From Streptococcus sp. oral taxon 061 (GTDB taxonomy: Bacteria > Bacillota > Bacilli > Lactobacillales > Streptococcaceae): a stretch of DNA of 64,000 nt. The notes below the pieces were generated by a model. That model ran no database searches, was not told the DNA's origin, and saw only the letters and a list, made by a program, of their open reading frames with translations. A program made the translations under genes and the position numbers. The DNA is taken from NCBI RefSeq assembly GCF_013394695.1, contig NZ_CP058258.1, positions 1,508,001-1,572,000 of the forward strand, written 5' to 3'. This document shows, in pieces, positions 37,918 to 47,356 of the stretch (position 1 is the first letter of the stretch; each line of letters starts with the position of its first letter).

Positions 37918-39132
37918 TTATCTACGATACTGCTTCAAGAAGCGAGTCATCTTTTCCTGTATTTGGGCTAACTCATCAACACGTGGTAGATAAACGATTC
38001 GGAAGTGATCTGGTTCTTTCCAGTTAAAGCCACGTCCATGTACCAAGAGAACCTTTTCTTGTTTCAAGAAATTAAGGACAAATTGTTCATCATCGTCGAT
38101 ACGATACATATTGCGGTCAATTTTAGGGAAGATATAAAGACCTGCTTTTGGTTTAACAGCAGACAAGCCTGGAATATCTTGAATGGCATTATAAATAAAG
38201 TTTCTTTGCTCGTAGATGCGACCACCTGGCAAGAGCAATTCATCCACTGACTGGTGACCACCTAGTGAAGTTTGAACAACCTGTTGAGCAAGCACATTCG
38301 AACAGAGACGCATATTTGAGAGCATATTGAGCCCTTCAATGTAGCCTTTTACATGGTGTTTAGGCCCAGACAAGACCATCCAACCCACACGGAATCCAGC
38401 GATACGGTGAGATTTAGAAAGACCGTTCATGCTGACACAGAAAAGGTCTGGAGCCAAACTTGCTACTGGTGTGTGGACATTCCCATCCATAACCATACGG
38501 TCGTAGATTTCATCCGCAAAAATAATCAAGTCATTTTGGCGAGCAATCTCGATGATATCTAACAAGAGTTCTTTGGGATAGAGGGCACCCGTTGGATTAT
38601 TTGGATTGATCAAAACAATGGCCTTGGTATTGGAACTAATCTTAGACTTAATATCATCTAGGTCTGGATACCATTCAGCTTCTTCGTCACAAATATAGTG
38701 TACGGCATTTCCTCCGGCCAAGCTGACTGCAGCAGTCCAAAGAGGATAGTCTGGCATAGGAACCAAGACTTCATCACCATTGTCCAAAAGCCCTTGCATG
38801 GACATAACGATTAGCTCACTAACTCCATTTCCAAGGTAAATATCATCAATGCCTACATTAGGGAAGTTTTTCAGTTGGCAATATTGCATAATCGCCTTAC
38901 GAGCTGAAAAGATACCTTTTGAATCTGAATAACCTTCACTATCACGGGCATTCATAATCAAGTCGTGAATCACCTCATCCGGAGCTGTAAAGCCAAACTC
39001 AGCTGGGTTCCCTGTATTCAAACGAAGAATTTTTTCTCCATTTGCGCGCATGCGCATAGCTTCTTCCAAAACTGGACCACGGATATCATAAGCCACATGC
39101 TCTAATTTAATTGATTTGTTAAATTCTTTCAT
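37918..39132 (-). CDS. alaT: Alanine/pyruvate-type aminotransferase
   Basis: A fold-type I PLP aminotransferase of 404 residues. Landmarks are LRLNTGNPAEFGF near the N-terminus, VLINPNNPTGALYP, IIFADEIYDRMV and the PLP lysine in MNGLSKSHRIAGFRVGW. It best fits AlaT/AlaA-like enzymes that make alanine from pyruvate and glutamate; aspartate is a less likely substrate. The ATG at 39132 follows GAGGAA; the frame continues upstream into a non-coding region and should not be used. It has its own extended -10 promoter. Confidence 0.87.
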   Translation of the reverse strand: MKEFNKSIKLEHVAYDIRGPVLEEAMRMRANGEKILRLNTGNPAEFGFTAPDEVIHDLIMNARDSEGYSDSKGIFSARKAIMQYCQLKNFPNVGIDDIYLGNGVSELIVMSMQGLLDNGDEVLVPMPDYPLWTAAVSLAGGNAVHYICDEEAEWYPDLDDIKSKISSNTKAIVLINPNNPTGALYPKELLLDIIEIARQNDLIIFADEIYDRMVMDGNVHTPVASLAPDLFCVSMNGLSKSHRIAGFRVGWMVLSGPKHHVKGYIEGLNMLSNMRLCSNVLAQQVVQTSLGGHQSVDELLLPGGRIYEQRNFIYNAIQDIPGLSAVKPKAGLYIFPKIDRNMYRIDDDEQFVLNFLKQEKVLLVHGRGFNWKEPDHFRIVYLPRVDELAQIQEKMTRFLKQYRR

Positions 39133-39163
39133 TTGAGTTCCTCTATTCATCAGGATAGTTAAT

Positions 39164-39191
39164 ATTATACCACTCCAAAACGAAATCGCAA
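39164..39191 (-). promoter_or_regulatory. Promoter of alaT
   Basis: TTGCGA and TATAAT 16 bases apart, with an extended TGG before the -10. It lies downstream of a terminator, so alaT does not depend on the upstream transcript. Confidence 0.75.
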
Positions 39192-39211
39192 ATTTCCCAG
39201 TACTATTCCAC

Positions 39212-39519
39212 AAAAAAACCTTGCTTAACGCAAGGTAACAGGACAAATCCGATTTCTTTCTATTTTTGGAGAAGAAAGAGTTGATAGGTCCTCTAAAAAG
39301 CTGGATAAATTGGACCAAAATCTTTGTAGAGAAACTCTGGTGATCGAAAACAAAGTCATTGTAAGGGATGGTAACTGCATGAACAAAAGAATTTCTGCTT
39401 CTATTCAGCAAAACGCAAAGAAAAAATAAGTAGACTGACCAACATTAGGAATAATGTTAGACTAAGCCGAGTCTAGTTGTAACAATACCATCTCACCAAC
39501 TTATTTCCTTGCCCTGTCA
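39212..39519 (-). ncRNA. Candidate structured small RNA, about 300 nt
   Basis: This gene-free interval between alaT and gltX is bounded by a consensus promoter and a strong terminator (ACCTTGC/GCAAGGT around GTTAA, then TTTTTTT at 39212-39236) on the minus strand. Inside are several paired segments: TAGACT/AGTCTA with a second AGTCTA further on as an alternative partner, AACATTA/TAATGTT around TTCC, GGTCC/GGACC, AGAGTT/AACTCT, and CTTTG/CAAAG interleaved with the last, as in a pseudoknot. A nine-codon frame (39462-39491, MVLLQLDSA) lacks a well-placed ribosome site. It is not tmRNA, RNase P RNA or a T-box by their hallmark sequences. A decayed gene is the main alternative. Confidence 0.5.
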
Positions 39520-39525
39520 ATTCAT

Positions 39526-39554
39526 ATTATACACTAAAATTTTTGCATTTTCAA
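39526..39554 (-). promoter_or_regulatory. Promoter of the candidate small RNA
   Basis: TTGAAA (39549-39554) and TATAAT (39526-39531) with an exact 17-base spacer, pointing away from gltX's end into the gene-free interval. Confidence 0.75.
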
Positions 39555-39562
39555 ACAAGTAT

Positions 39563-39603
39563 GCATACAAAAAGAACTCAATATTTGAGTTCTTTTTGTA
39601 TGC
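39563..39603 (-). terminator. Terminator of gltX
   Basis: A 19-bp perfect stem (GCATACAAAAAGAACTCAA and its complement) with a three-base loop starts at the gltX stop. The inner T-run allows termination within it, in either direction. Confidence 0.85.
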
Positions 39604-41063
39604 TATTTTACAATTTCTGCCAACGTTTTCTCAATGTGTTGGATGGATTTTTCACGTCCAAGCAAGTAGATGGTATCTGGCAATTCAGGACCATGCATTT
39701 CACCTGAAACGGCGATACGGATTGGCATGAAGAGATTTTTCCCTTTGATACCAGTTTCCTTTTGAACTGCTTTGATTTGTGGGAAGATATTTTCTACCAC
39801 AAACTCATCGTCTGACATGGCTTCAAGTTTCGCTTTGAAAGCCTCAAGTACAGTCGGAACAGTTTCGCCAGCCATGACTTCTCGCTCAGCTTCTGTCAAT
39901 TCTGGGAAGTCTGAGAAGAAAAGGTCCGTCAATGGAACGATTTCATCAACTGACTTCATTTGTGGTTTGTAGAGCTCCACCAATTTTTTAGCCTTGTCTG
40001 TCAAACGTCCTGCTTCTTCAAGGAATGGTTTTGCCATTTCAAAGATAGTCTCAAGATCCGCATTCTTGATATACTCATTGCTCATCCAGTCCATTTTCTT
40101 CTGGTCGAAAGCTGCTGGAGACTTGCTGAGACGGTTTTCATCAAAGAGTTGAATGAGTTCTTGGCGAGAGAAGATTTCGTCTTCCCCACCAGGATTCCAA
40201 CCAAGCAGAGCGATAAAATTAAAGACTGCTTCTGGAAGGTAACCTTTCTTACGGTAATCTTCGATAAATTGAAGGGTGTTGGTGTCACGTTTAGACAATT
40301 TCTTACCTGTTTCAGAGTTGATAATCAAGGTCATGTGACCGAACTCTGGAGCTTCCCATCCGAGTGCTTCATAAACCATAAGCTGTTTTGGTGTGTTAGC
40401 AATGTGGTCGTCTCCACGAATGACGTGAGAGATTTGCATGTCGTGGTCATCGATGACAACGGCAAAGTTGTAAGTTGGGTAGCCATCTTTCTTTTGGATA
40501 ACCCAGTCTCCACCGATATTGCCACCTTCAAACTCGATATCGCCTTTGACCATATCATGCCATTTGTAAATACCAGACTCATTGACTGCCAAACGAACCG
40601 TTGGGATGATTCCTGCTGCTTCACGTTCTGCAATGTAAGCTGCTTTTTCTTCCTCGCTCATACCAAGGTATTCGTTGATGTAGCGAGGTGTTTCCCCAGC
40701 TGCTTCTTGGCGTTCGCGCTCAGCCGCCAACTCTTCTTCTGTAACGTAAGATTTGTAGGCTTTTCCTTCAGCCAAGAGTTGGTCAATGTATTTTTGATAG
40801 AGTTCCAAACGTTCAGACTGGCGGTAGTTTTCATGAGTCTCTGGACTTTCATCCCAGTCCATGCCCAACCAACGAAGGTTTTCAAGCTGAGAACGTTCTC
40901 CGTCTTCAACGTGACGCTTGCGGTCTGTGTCTTCAATACGGATGATAAAAGTTCCACCATGGTGGCGTGCATACAAGTAGTTAAACAATGCTGTACGGGC
41001 ATTTCCGATGTGTAGTAGTCCTGTTGGACTTGGTGCATAACGCACACGAATATCTTTTGACAT
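39603..41063 (-). CDS. gltX: Glutamyl-tRNA synthetase
   Basis: Charges tRNA-Glu (and tRNA-Gln, for later amidation, in bacteria of this group). It has [19 protein letters not shown] with the HIGN form of the class I HIGH motif, and KLSKRD as the KMSKS motif. The start is ATG at 41063 ([12 protein letters not shown], 486 residues); the ORF extends nine codons upstream without support. It ends in a C-terminal anticodon-binding helical domain (EKTLAEIVK). Transcribed alone. Confidence 0.97.
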   Translation of the reverse strand: MSKDIRVRYAPSPTGLLHIGNARTALFNYLYARHHGGTFIIRIEDTDRKRHVEDGERSQLENLRWLGMDWDESPETHENYRQSERLELYQKYIDQLLAEGKAYKSYVTEEELAAERERQEAAGETPRYINEYLGMSEEEKAAYIAEREAAGIIPTVRLAVNESGIYKWHDMVKGDIEFEGGNIGGDWVIQKKDGYPTYNFAVVIDDHDMQISHVIRGDDHIANTPKQLMVYEALGWEAPEFGHMTLIINSETGKKLSKRDTNTLQFIEDYRKKGYLPEAVFNFIALLGWNPGGEDEIFSRQELIQLFDENRLSKSPAAFDQKKMDWMSNEYIKNADLETIFEMAKPFLEEAGRLTDKAKKLVELYKPQMKSVDEIVPLTDLFFSDFPELTEAEREVMAGETVPTVLEAFKAKLEAMSDDEFVVENIFPQIKAVQKETGIKGKNLFMPIRIAVSGEMHGPELPDTIYLLGREKSIQHIEKTLAEIVK

Positions 41064-41156
41064 AGTTTCTCCTGTAAAGTCTCTAGGCATCTGCCTTTTT
41101 GCTCTCTATATTATATCACAAGTCTTGCCATAGTCCAATTTCTCTTTTCGAGAAAT

Positions 41157-41184
41157 AGCAAAAAGAGTGGTAAGCCCACTCTTT
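41157..41184 (-). terminator. Terminator of pgi
   Basis: AAAGAGTGG and CCACTCTTT pair around GCTTA with a T-run on the minus strand, 10 bases past the pgi stop. Confidence 0.88.
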
Positions 41185-41193
41185 ATTATTTAA

Positions 41194-42543
41194 TTATAGA
41201 CGAGCATTAAGTTCTTTGCTCAATTCTTCAAATCCTGGTTTACCAAGAAGGGCAAACATGTTGCGTTTGTAAGCCTCAACACCCGGTTGGTCAAATGGGT
41301 TGATAGCATTCAAGTAACCTGAAAGGGCGATTGCCAATTCGAAGAAGTAGATAGTGTAACCAAGAGTGAAGGCGTCTTGCTCAGGAAGAGTCACGTACAT
41401 ATTTGGTACATCACCGTCAGTGTGGGCAAGAAGAACACCATCAGTCGCTTTTTTGTTAACGAAATCAACGTCTTTTCCTTGGAGGTAGCCAAGTCCGTCA
41501 AGGTCTTCTTCCAAAGTAGGGATGATCACATTCTTACGAGGTTTGTCAACGCGGACAACTGTTTCAAACATGATACGAGTTCCTTCTTGGATAAATTGAC
41601 CCAATGAGTGCAAGTCTGTTGAGAAGTTAGCTGAAGTTGGGTAAATCCCTTTTTGGTCTTTTCCTTCTGACTCACCAGCCAATTGTTTCCACCATTCTGA
41701 GAAGTATTGAAGTGATGGCTCGTAGTTTACCAAGATTTCAGTAGCATATCCTTTACGGTAAAGGATGTTACGAACTGCTGCGTATTGGTATGCTTCGTTT
41801 TCTGAAAGTTTATCTGATGTGTAATCTTTACGGGCTGCGTTCGCACCTTCCATAAGGGCTTTGATGTCTGCACCTGATGCAGCGATTGGAAGCAATCCAA
41901 CTGCTGTCAATACTGAGAAACGTCCACCGATATCATCTGGAACCACAAAAGTTTCCCAACCGTTAGCATCTGCTTCAACCTTAACAGCACCTTTCTGGCG
42001 GTCAGTTGTTGCATAGATCCGTTTGTTTGCTTCTTCTTGTCCGTATTTCTTCACCAAGAGTTCTTTAAAGACACGGAAAGCAATCGCTGGTTCAGTTGTT
42101 GTACCTGATTTAGAAATCACGTTTACTGAGAAGTCTTTGTCTGCAACATACTCTACCAAGTCAGCAAGGTAAGTAGATGAGATTGAGTTTCCAGCATAAA
42201 GGATTTGTGGAGCTTTGCGTTCTTCTTTTGTTTGCAAGTTTGCAAAGTGGTGGTTCAAGAAGTCAATGGCAGCTTTCGCTCCAAGGTATGATCCACCAAT
42301 ACCGATAACGACCAAAACATCGCTGTCTGCTTTGATTTGTTCAGCAGCTTTCAAGATGCGGTCAAATTCTTCGCGGTCATAGTTTTCAGGAAGGTCCAAC
42401 CAACCCAAGAAGTCGCTACCAGCACCAGTTCCTTTACGGATCAATTCGTCTGCTGCTGTAACTTGTGCTTGCATGTATTCCACTTCATGTGGTGCAACAA
42501 ATTTGTCTAATACTTTTGAATAATCAAATTTAATATGTGACAT
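41194..42543 (-). CDS. pgi: Glucose-6-phosphate isomerase
   Basis: Interconverts glucose-6-phosphate and fructose-6-phosphate in glycolysis. Signature segments are [37 protein letters not shown] and [20 protein letters not shown], with catalytic Glu in the [13 protein letters not shown] region. The start at ATG 42543 gives 449 residues with a GGAGGAATA site; the upstream 30 codons of open frame are untranslated. Monocistronic. Confidence 0.97.
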   Translation of the reverse strand: MSHIKFDYSKVLDKFVAPHEVEYMQAQVTAADELIRKGTGAGSDFLGWLDLPENYDREEFDRILKAAEQIKADSDVLVVIGIGGSYLGAKAAIDFLNHHFANLQTKEERKAPQILYAGNSISSTYLADLVEYVADKDFSVNVISKSGTTTEPAIAFRVFKELLVKKYGQEEANKRIYATTDRQKGAVKVEADANGWETFVVPDDIGGRFSVLTAVGLLPIAASGADIKALMEGANAARKDYTSDKLSENEAYQYAAVRNILYRKGYATEILVNYEPSLQYFSEWWKQLAGESEGKDQKGIYPTSANFSTDLHSLGQFIQEGTRIMFETVVRVDKPRKNVIIPTLEEDLDGLGYLQGKDVDFVNKKATDGVLLAHTDGDVPNMYVTLPEQDAFTLGYTIYFFELAIALSGYLNAINPFDQPGVEAYKRNMFALLGKPGFEELSKELNARL

Positions 42544-42686
42544 AGTATTCCTCCAAAATTTCTTCTTTTCTATCATAACGCTTACCTTGGATTTTTTCAA
42601 GTTTTTATACTGAATTTTTCCAAATTTTATCATAATTCAAACGTTTGCGTAAAAAATGTTACAATATTAAAATTTGAAGAAGCAAA

Positions 42687-42715
42687 ACAAAAAAACGACT
42701 AGGTTTCTAGTCGTT
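42687..42715 (-). terminator. Terminator of the class I amidotransferase gene
   Basis: AACGACTAG and CTAGTCGTT pair around AAAC; the stem begins inside the stop codon and ends in TTTTTTG. Confidence 0.88.
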
Positions 42716-43403
42716 ACAATTCATTCAATAAATACTCAAATAATTCTAAATTTCCATCTTCTTCATTAACCAAAAACTCTGGATGCCACTGCAAACCAAT
42801 AATACGGTGTTCGTCGATAGATTCGATTGCTTCAATCGTTTGGTCGCGAGGATCTACTGCCGTTACACGGAAATTAGGTGCCAAGTCTTTAATACTTTGA
42901 CGATGAACTGAGTTAACTTGACTTTCCTTACCAAATAATTTAGACACTACACTGCCATCAACTGTCTCAATAGAATGTGAAGTCCCAAAAGGTAGACCTT
43001 GCCAGTGACCTTCAATCTCCTGATTGAGTGTGCCACCAAAGGCAACATTGACAAGCTGAACGCCACGGCAAATGGCTAAGATTGGTTTGTTCTGACGTAG
43101 AGCCTCTTGTAGAAGAGCCAACTCGAACTCATCACGAGCCAGGTTATAGTCGTCGCTATCAATCGTTTTTTCTTCACCATAAAACTGAGGATGAACATTT
43201 TGTCCTCCAGTCAAGATAAGCTTATCAATCATTTCTACGTAGTCGTGGACCACCGACTCATCTCCTACCGGAATCACCAAAGGAAGTCCACCAACCTGAC
43301 GAATACTCTCAGCAAATTTACAAGAGACTGATGAATGAATATTTTTACCTTCTGCGTCCACAGGACATAGGTTTGCTGCAACTCCAACAACTGTTCTTGC
43401 CAT
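42714..43403 (-). CDS. Class I glutamine amidotransferase-like gamma-glutamyl hydrolase (PuuD type)
   Basis: A free-standing peptidase C26 enzyme of 229 residues. The nucleophile elbow is ILAICRGVQLVN with the catalytic Cys, and the His/Glu pair is in GLQWHPEFL. The substrate-side motif LILTGGQNVHPQFYGEE fits gamma-glutamyl-gamma-aminobutyrate hydrolase-like proteins; in streptococci the real substrate is unknown. ATG at 43403 after GAAAGGAAAT is chosen over the longer frame. Confident on family, uncertain on substrate. Confidence 0.85.
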   Translation of the reverse strand: MARTVVGVAANLCPVDAEGKNIHSSVSCKFAESIRQVGGLPLVIPVGDESVVHDYVEMIDKLILTGGQNVHPQFYGEEKTIDSDDYNLARDEFELALLQEALRQNKPILAICRGVQLVNVAFGGTLNQEIEGHWQGLPFGTSHSIETVDGSVVSKLFGKESQVNSVHRQSIKDLAPNFRVTAVDPRDQTIEAIESIDEHRIIGLQWHPEFLVNEEDGNLELFEYLLNEL

Positions 43404-43503
43404 TACTGATTTCCTTTCGTCTTCTATTGATAATCTTATCTTATCATCCTTCCCCACTCCTGTCTAATATGTATTTTTTAAGTCCGTGATAAATTTTTTT
43501 TAT

Positions 43504-43540
43504 AAGAAAAAGTTGCCCAAAATTAGGACAACTTTTTTGC
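43504..43540 (-). terminator. Terminator of the patA-patB operon
   Basis: AAAAGTTGTCC and GGGCAACTTTT form a stem around TAATTTT, followed by TCTTATAAAA. It lies beyond the BOX element that follows patB. Confidence 0.8.
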
Positions 43541-43541
43541 T

Positions 43542-43693
43542 TATACTCAATGAAAATCAAAGAGCAAACTAGGAAGCTAGCCGCAGGTTGCTCAAAACAC
43601 AGTTTTGAGGTTGTGGATAGAACTGACGAAGTCAGTAACACATATACGACAAGGGGATGCTGACGTGGTTTGAATTTGATGTTCGAAGAGTAT
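43542..43693 (+). repeat. BOX repeat element (A-B-C type)
   Basis: It begins TATACTCAATGAAAATCAAA, contains the internal AACTGACGAAGTCAGT palindrome and GCAGGTTGCTCAAAACACAG, and ends CGAAGAGTAT, the layout of the BOX family scattered in pneumococcal and mitis-group genomes. A single B-like module is present and the C part is diverged. Orientation is given by the usual A-to-C reading. The last base coincides with the stop codon of patB, so the element was inserted at or replaced the gene's end. Confidence 0.9.
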
Positions 43694-45459
43694 TATTCAA
43701 AGACAAATTGATTATGGTACAGTTCGGAGTAAAAGCCTCCAAGCTTGAGTAATTCGTGATGGTTTCCTTGCTCAATAACTTCACCATCCTTAAGGACAAT
43801 GATCTGATCGGCATTGAGAATGGTTTTCAAGCGATGGGCAATTACAAAACTAGTTCTTCCAGCTACAATTGCCTCCATGGCATTTTGAATCTTACTTTCT
43901 GTTACAGTATCAACGTTTGATGTTGCCTCATCCAAGATTAAGACCTGTGGATCTGTCATCAAGGTACGGGCGATGGAAATCAACTGCTTTTGACCGGTCG
44001 AGAAGACACTCTGGTCATCATCAATCAATGTATCGTACTTATCTGGTAGACTTTCGATATATTCATGGATATGTGTAGCTTTAGCAGCTGCTTCAACCAT
44101 TTCCTGACTGGCATCTGGGACACCAAAACGAATATTGTCCCGAATAGTTCCGCTAAACAAAACAGAATCCTGTAAGACAATTCCTACCTTACTTCGCAAA
44201 CTATCTAAATCAAACTCGCGGATATCTGTTCCATCAAAGCTGATACTACCAGCATCCACATCATAAAAACGATTGATGAGGTTCATGATGGTTGTTTTCC
44301 CTGAACCTGTCGGACCAACAACCGCAATCATTTTTCCTTTTGGAGCTGAAATGCTAACATCTTTCAGAATCGGTTTCCCTGGGAGATAGGAGAAGTCTAC
44401 GTTACGAATCTCCACACCATCTTTTAATTCGTTAAAGACTGGAGCATCTTTAGGACGAATTTCTTCTTCTGCATCAAACATTTCTTGGATACGGTCTGCA
44501 CCTGTAAAGGCCAGTTGCAAACTTCCCCAGCTCGCCGCTAATTGGATAATGGGCTGGTAATACTGCTGAGAAAACTGGGTAAACATGACAATCAAACCCA
44601 GAGCAGTTGCTGTCTCGATGTTCTTATCATTCAGTAAGACAGCTGATCCTACAAAAATAACTACTGCTGTGTTGACCAAACTCATCCCGTTCATGACAGG
44701 AAAGAGAATTCCTGAGAACATTCTTCCCTTAAAAGTGGCTTTTCGAACCCGTTCATTTTGCTCAACAAAACCAGCAATCACATCTTCTTGGATACCTTGA
44801 ACGATAACTGCTTTTTGTCCAGAGATACTCTCATCCATATAAGCATTGAGCTTCCCAACTTCCTTTTGTTGGAGGTTGGTATATTTTCTTGCCAATTTCA
44901 AAATGACAATCAACATGATGACAGCTATCGGAGTGCTGGCAATCGTAATCAAAGCCAAGGTGATATTTTTTGCAAACATGACAATCAGCAAGCCAATATA
45001 AAGAGCAATGTTGGTCATAACAGACACTAGACTTTCGTTGAAAGCCTGGAGGATATTATCCAAGTCACTGGTGAAACGTGACAGGATATCACCATCTTGA
45101 TGGCGGTCAAAGAAGGAAACGGTCAAGCGAGAAAGCTTGCCAAAAAGTCCCTTACGCATCTCATTTGTCGATTCAGCAATAATGCGGCTCATCAAGACCA
45201 TATAGATGAGACTAGACACTACTAAAACTATCAAAATATAGGCAAGATTGACAAGGAGTCCCAAGAGACTTTGCCAAACCATGTCAGGATTTCCATCTTG
45301 ATAAGCTATAACCAAATTAGCCAGTTCTGTGACTGTTTGACCTGCAAAAACTGGAAAGAGGGCTTGTGCTATCGTTGCAATGATAATCATAGCAATAACA
45401 ACGACGAAGGATATCTTATAAACTTTAAAATAGTTCCAAAAGAATTCAAATGTCTTCAT
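43693..45459 (-). CDS. patB: Multidrug ABC exporter subunit PatB
   Basis: A half-transporter of 588 residues: six-helix exporter membrane domain (about 1-330), then the ATPase with Walker A GPTGSGKTTIMN, signature FSTGQKQL, Walker B VLILDEATSNVD and H-loop IAHRLKTI. The signature reads STGQK rather than SGGQ, the known form of PatB. The start is ATG at 45459, just two bases after the patA stop. With PatA it forms a heterodimer that exports fluoroquinolones and dyes. The pair is contiguous here, without the degenerate gene that separates them in pneumococcus. Confidence 0.93.
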   Translation of the reverse strand: MKTFEFFWNYFKVYKISFVVVIAMIIIATIAQALFPVFAGQTVTELANLVIAYQDGNPDMVWQSLLGLLVNLAYILIVLVVSSLIYMVLMSRIIAESTNEMRKGLFGKLSRLTVSFFDRHQDGDILSRFTSDLDNILQAFNESLVSVMTNIALYIGLLIVMFAKNITLALITIASTPIAVIMLIVILKLARKYTNLQQKEVGKLNAYMDESISGQKAVIVQGIQEDVIAGFVEQNERVRKATFKGRMFSGILFPVMNGMSLVNTAVVIFVGSAVLLNDKNIETATALGLIVMFTQFSQQYYQPIIQLAASWGSLQLAFTGADRIQEMFDAEEEIRPKDAPVFNELKDGVEIRNVDFSYLPGKPILKDVSISAPKGKMIAVVGPTGSGKTTIMNLINRFYDVDAGSISFDGTDIREFDLDSLRSKVGIVLQDSVLFSGTIRDNIRFGVPDASQEMVEAAAKATHIHEYIESLPDKYDTLIDDDQSVFSTGQKQLISIARTLMTDPQVLILDEATSNVDTVTESKIQNAMEAIVAGRTSFVIAHRLKTILNADQIIVLKDGEVIEQGNHHELLKLGGFYSELYHNQFVFE

Positions 45460-45460
45460 C

Positions 45461-47167
45461 CTACTCCTCCTTTCCTTTTTGCGTCTCGTAAATTTCACGA
45501 TAAACTGGATTCGTTGCAACCAAGTCAGCATGCTTACCTTGACCAATCAAGCGACCTTGGTCAAGCACTAAAATTTTATCAGCATGAACAACAGAACTAA
45601 TTTTTTGTGCGATGATAATCGTAGTCGTCCCCTTCAAATCCTTGTTGAGGGCTTCTTGGACCAAACGTTCTGATTTGGCATCAAGGGCAGAGGTTGAATC
45701 ATCGAAAATCAATATCTTAGGATTGCTGACAATCCCACGCGCAATGGACATTCTTTGTTTTTGTCCACCAGAAAAGTTGGTCCCACGTTCTTCAACCGGA
45801 CTTTCAAAGGCTAAGTCCATACGACTAATAAATTCACTGGCCTGGGCGATGCGAGCTGCGCGTTCCATTTCTGAAACTGTCGCATCTCCCTTACCTTGTC
45901 TGAGATTATCTGCAATGGTTCCACTAAAGAGAATGGCTTTTTGTAGGACGATAGAAACTGTCTTACGAAGCGTCCCTTCACTAACTGTCCGAATGTCCTT
46001 TCCACCAATCTTGATCGAACCTTGCTGAGGATCAAATAATCGTGGAATCAACTGAGCCAAGGTTGATTTCCCTGCACCAGTTGCTCCGACAACCCCAACC
46101 ATTTCACCAGCTGCGATATCGAAGGATACATTCTTTAGGATAGGTTCTTCATCATTTGGATAGGTAAAGGTCACATTTTCAAAACTGAGACTTCCTTCCA
46201 ATTCTTCATCTTCCACATCATTGAAAGTCATAGCTGGTTCTGTATCAAGGATTTCACGAATACGACGAAGGGAAATCATGGCACGAGTAACTGAGTTCCC
46301 CAAAAATCCAACCATGACGATGGTAAAGATAATCTGACTCAGGTAGTTTACAAAGGAAGCAATGGAACCAACTACTGACGGATCTGACTCTGCCATACCT
46401 GCTACAAGCCAGATTGAAAGAAAGACAGCCCCGTATGAAATCATCATCATTACAGGTTGAACGATAGAAAAGGCGTAGCCGATATAAAGGTTTTCACCCA
46501 GTAATTCATCGGATACCTGCGTAAACTTAGCAAACTGGTCTTTTTCTCGAACAAAAGACTTAACCACGCGCACACCACGTAAATTTTCTTTGGCAATGGC
46601 ATTGATACGCTCCAATAAGGTCTGGAATTTTGCAAAGCGCGGTCCCATCATCCCCATCATAAGACCTGTCATGGCGACGATCAAAACGACCATAAGAACC
46701 AGCACCCACCACAACGAAGGTAGAGTGACAACGGCTAATATAAAGGAACCAATAAATAAAATCGGTAGTCGAAAGAGGATTTGGAAGGTCATCATAACGA
46801 CGTTTTGAATCTGATTGATATCGTTGGTCATACGCACAACAAGGTTCCCTGCATTAAATTTCTCAATATTAGCGTATGAAAAAGTTTGAATCTTACGAAA
46901 GGCATCTTCCCGTAAGTCTGACGAAACTCCCTGAGCAATGTAGGCTGCTAATACAACATTAATTCCACCTGCGACTAGACCAATCAAGGCAACCAGGATT
47001 AACCAAAAACCGATATTGTAAATAGCTTCATTATCTCCTGCTAGCAAGGCCTCTAAAACTTCCTGCAAATAACGTGGTTGCAGGAGTGAACTCGTTACCA
47101 TTAGACCTGTCATAATTAAGGAAGCCAGAGCCTGCCATTTATAGGCTTTTATTTTCTGAAACAGCAT
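45461..47167 (-). CDS. patA: Multidrug ABC exporter subunit PatA
   Basis: The partner half-transporter, 568 residues with an exporter membrane domain and ATPase (Walker A GATGAGKSTLAQ, signature FSGGQKQRMS). Its Walker B is ILIFDDSTSALD, with Asp in place of the catalytic Glu, and the switch region reads IIAQKISSV, with Gln in place of His. PatA thus contributes the degenerate nucleotide site and PatB the complete one, as in other heterodimeric exporters. AAGGGGG lies before the ATG. A promoter and an intrinsic terminator lie in the leader. Confidence 0.94.
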   Translation of the reverse strand: MLFQKIKAYKWQALASLIMTGLMVTSSLLQPRYLQEVLEALLAGDNEAIYNIGFWLILVALIGLVAGGINVVLAAYIAQGVSSDLREDAFRKIQTFSYANIEKFNAGNLVVRMTNDINQIQNVVMMTFQILFRLPILFIGSFILAVVTLPSLWWVLVLMVVLIVAMTGLMMGMMGPRFAKFQTLLERINAIAKENLRGVRVVKSFVREKDQFAKFTQVSDELLGENLYIGYAFSIVQPVMMMISYGAVFLSIWLVAGMAESDPSVVGSIASFVNYLSQIIFTIVMVGFLGNSVTRAMISLRRIREILDTEPAMTFNDVEDEELEGSLSFENVTFTYPNDEEPILKNVSFDIAAGEMVGVVGATGAGKSTLAQLIPRLFDPQQGSIKIGGKDIRTVSEGTLRKTVSIVLQKAILFSGTIADNLRQGKGDATVSEMERAARIAQASEFISRMDLAFESPVEERGTNFSGGQKQRMSIARGIVSNPKILIFDDSTSALDAKSERLVQEALNKDLKGTTTIIIAQKISSVVHADKILVLDQGRLIGQGKHADLVATNPVYREIYETQKGKEE

Positions 47168-47189
47168 ATTTCCCCCTTATAAGATAGAC

Positions 47190-47221
47190 AAAAGGGAACG
47201 ACAGCTCTGTCAGTCCCTTCT
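47190..47221 (-). terminator. Leader attenuator of patA-patB
   Basis: Between promoter and patA the minus strand folds AAGGGACTGACAG with CTGTCGTTCCCTT around AG, followed by TTGTC. Such a stem upstream of patA is known in S. pneumoniae, where disrupting it raises patAB expression and drug resistance. Here it is intact. Confidence 0.85.
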
Positions 47222-47241
47222 TATGCTTTCATGTTGATGCT

Positions 47242-47270
47242 ATTCTAACAAAAAAGAATGCTATTGTCAA
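47242..47270 (-). promoter_or_regulatory. Promoter of patA-patB
   Basis: TTGACA and TAGAAT separated by exactly 17 bases, 20 bases before the attenuator. Confidence 0.85.
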
Positions 47271-47356
47271 AGCACTCAGCTCTCGCAAGCTTGTGCAATG
47301 ACGACATCAGCATTCTATCAATCCTTTAAAAATTCTTCTAAATTTAGTGCTGAATT

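Noticed and set aside
39361-39400. T-box-like segment (AAGGGATGGTAACTGC) on the plus strand
   Set aside because: It departs from the T-box bulge consensus and no plus-strand gene follows.
39462-39491. Leader peptide MVLLQLDSA with attenuation
   Set aside because: Leucine-rich and followed by competing hairpins, but the ribosome site is badly placed and the T-run does not directly follow a stem; kept only as a note in the RNA entry.
39960-41015. 351-codon plus-strand frame opposite gltX
   Set aside because: It is the reverse of a well-supported synthetase gene, with Cys/Phe-rich composition typical of antisense frames.
43542-43693. IS or phage remnant beside patB
   Set aside because: It matches the BOX repeat family and has no transposase coding.
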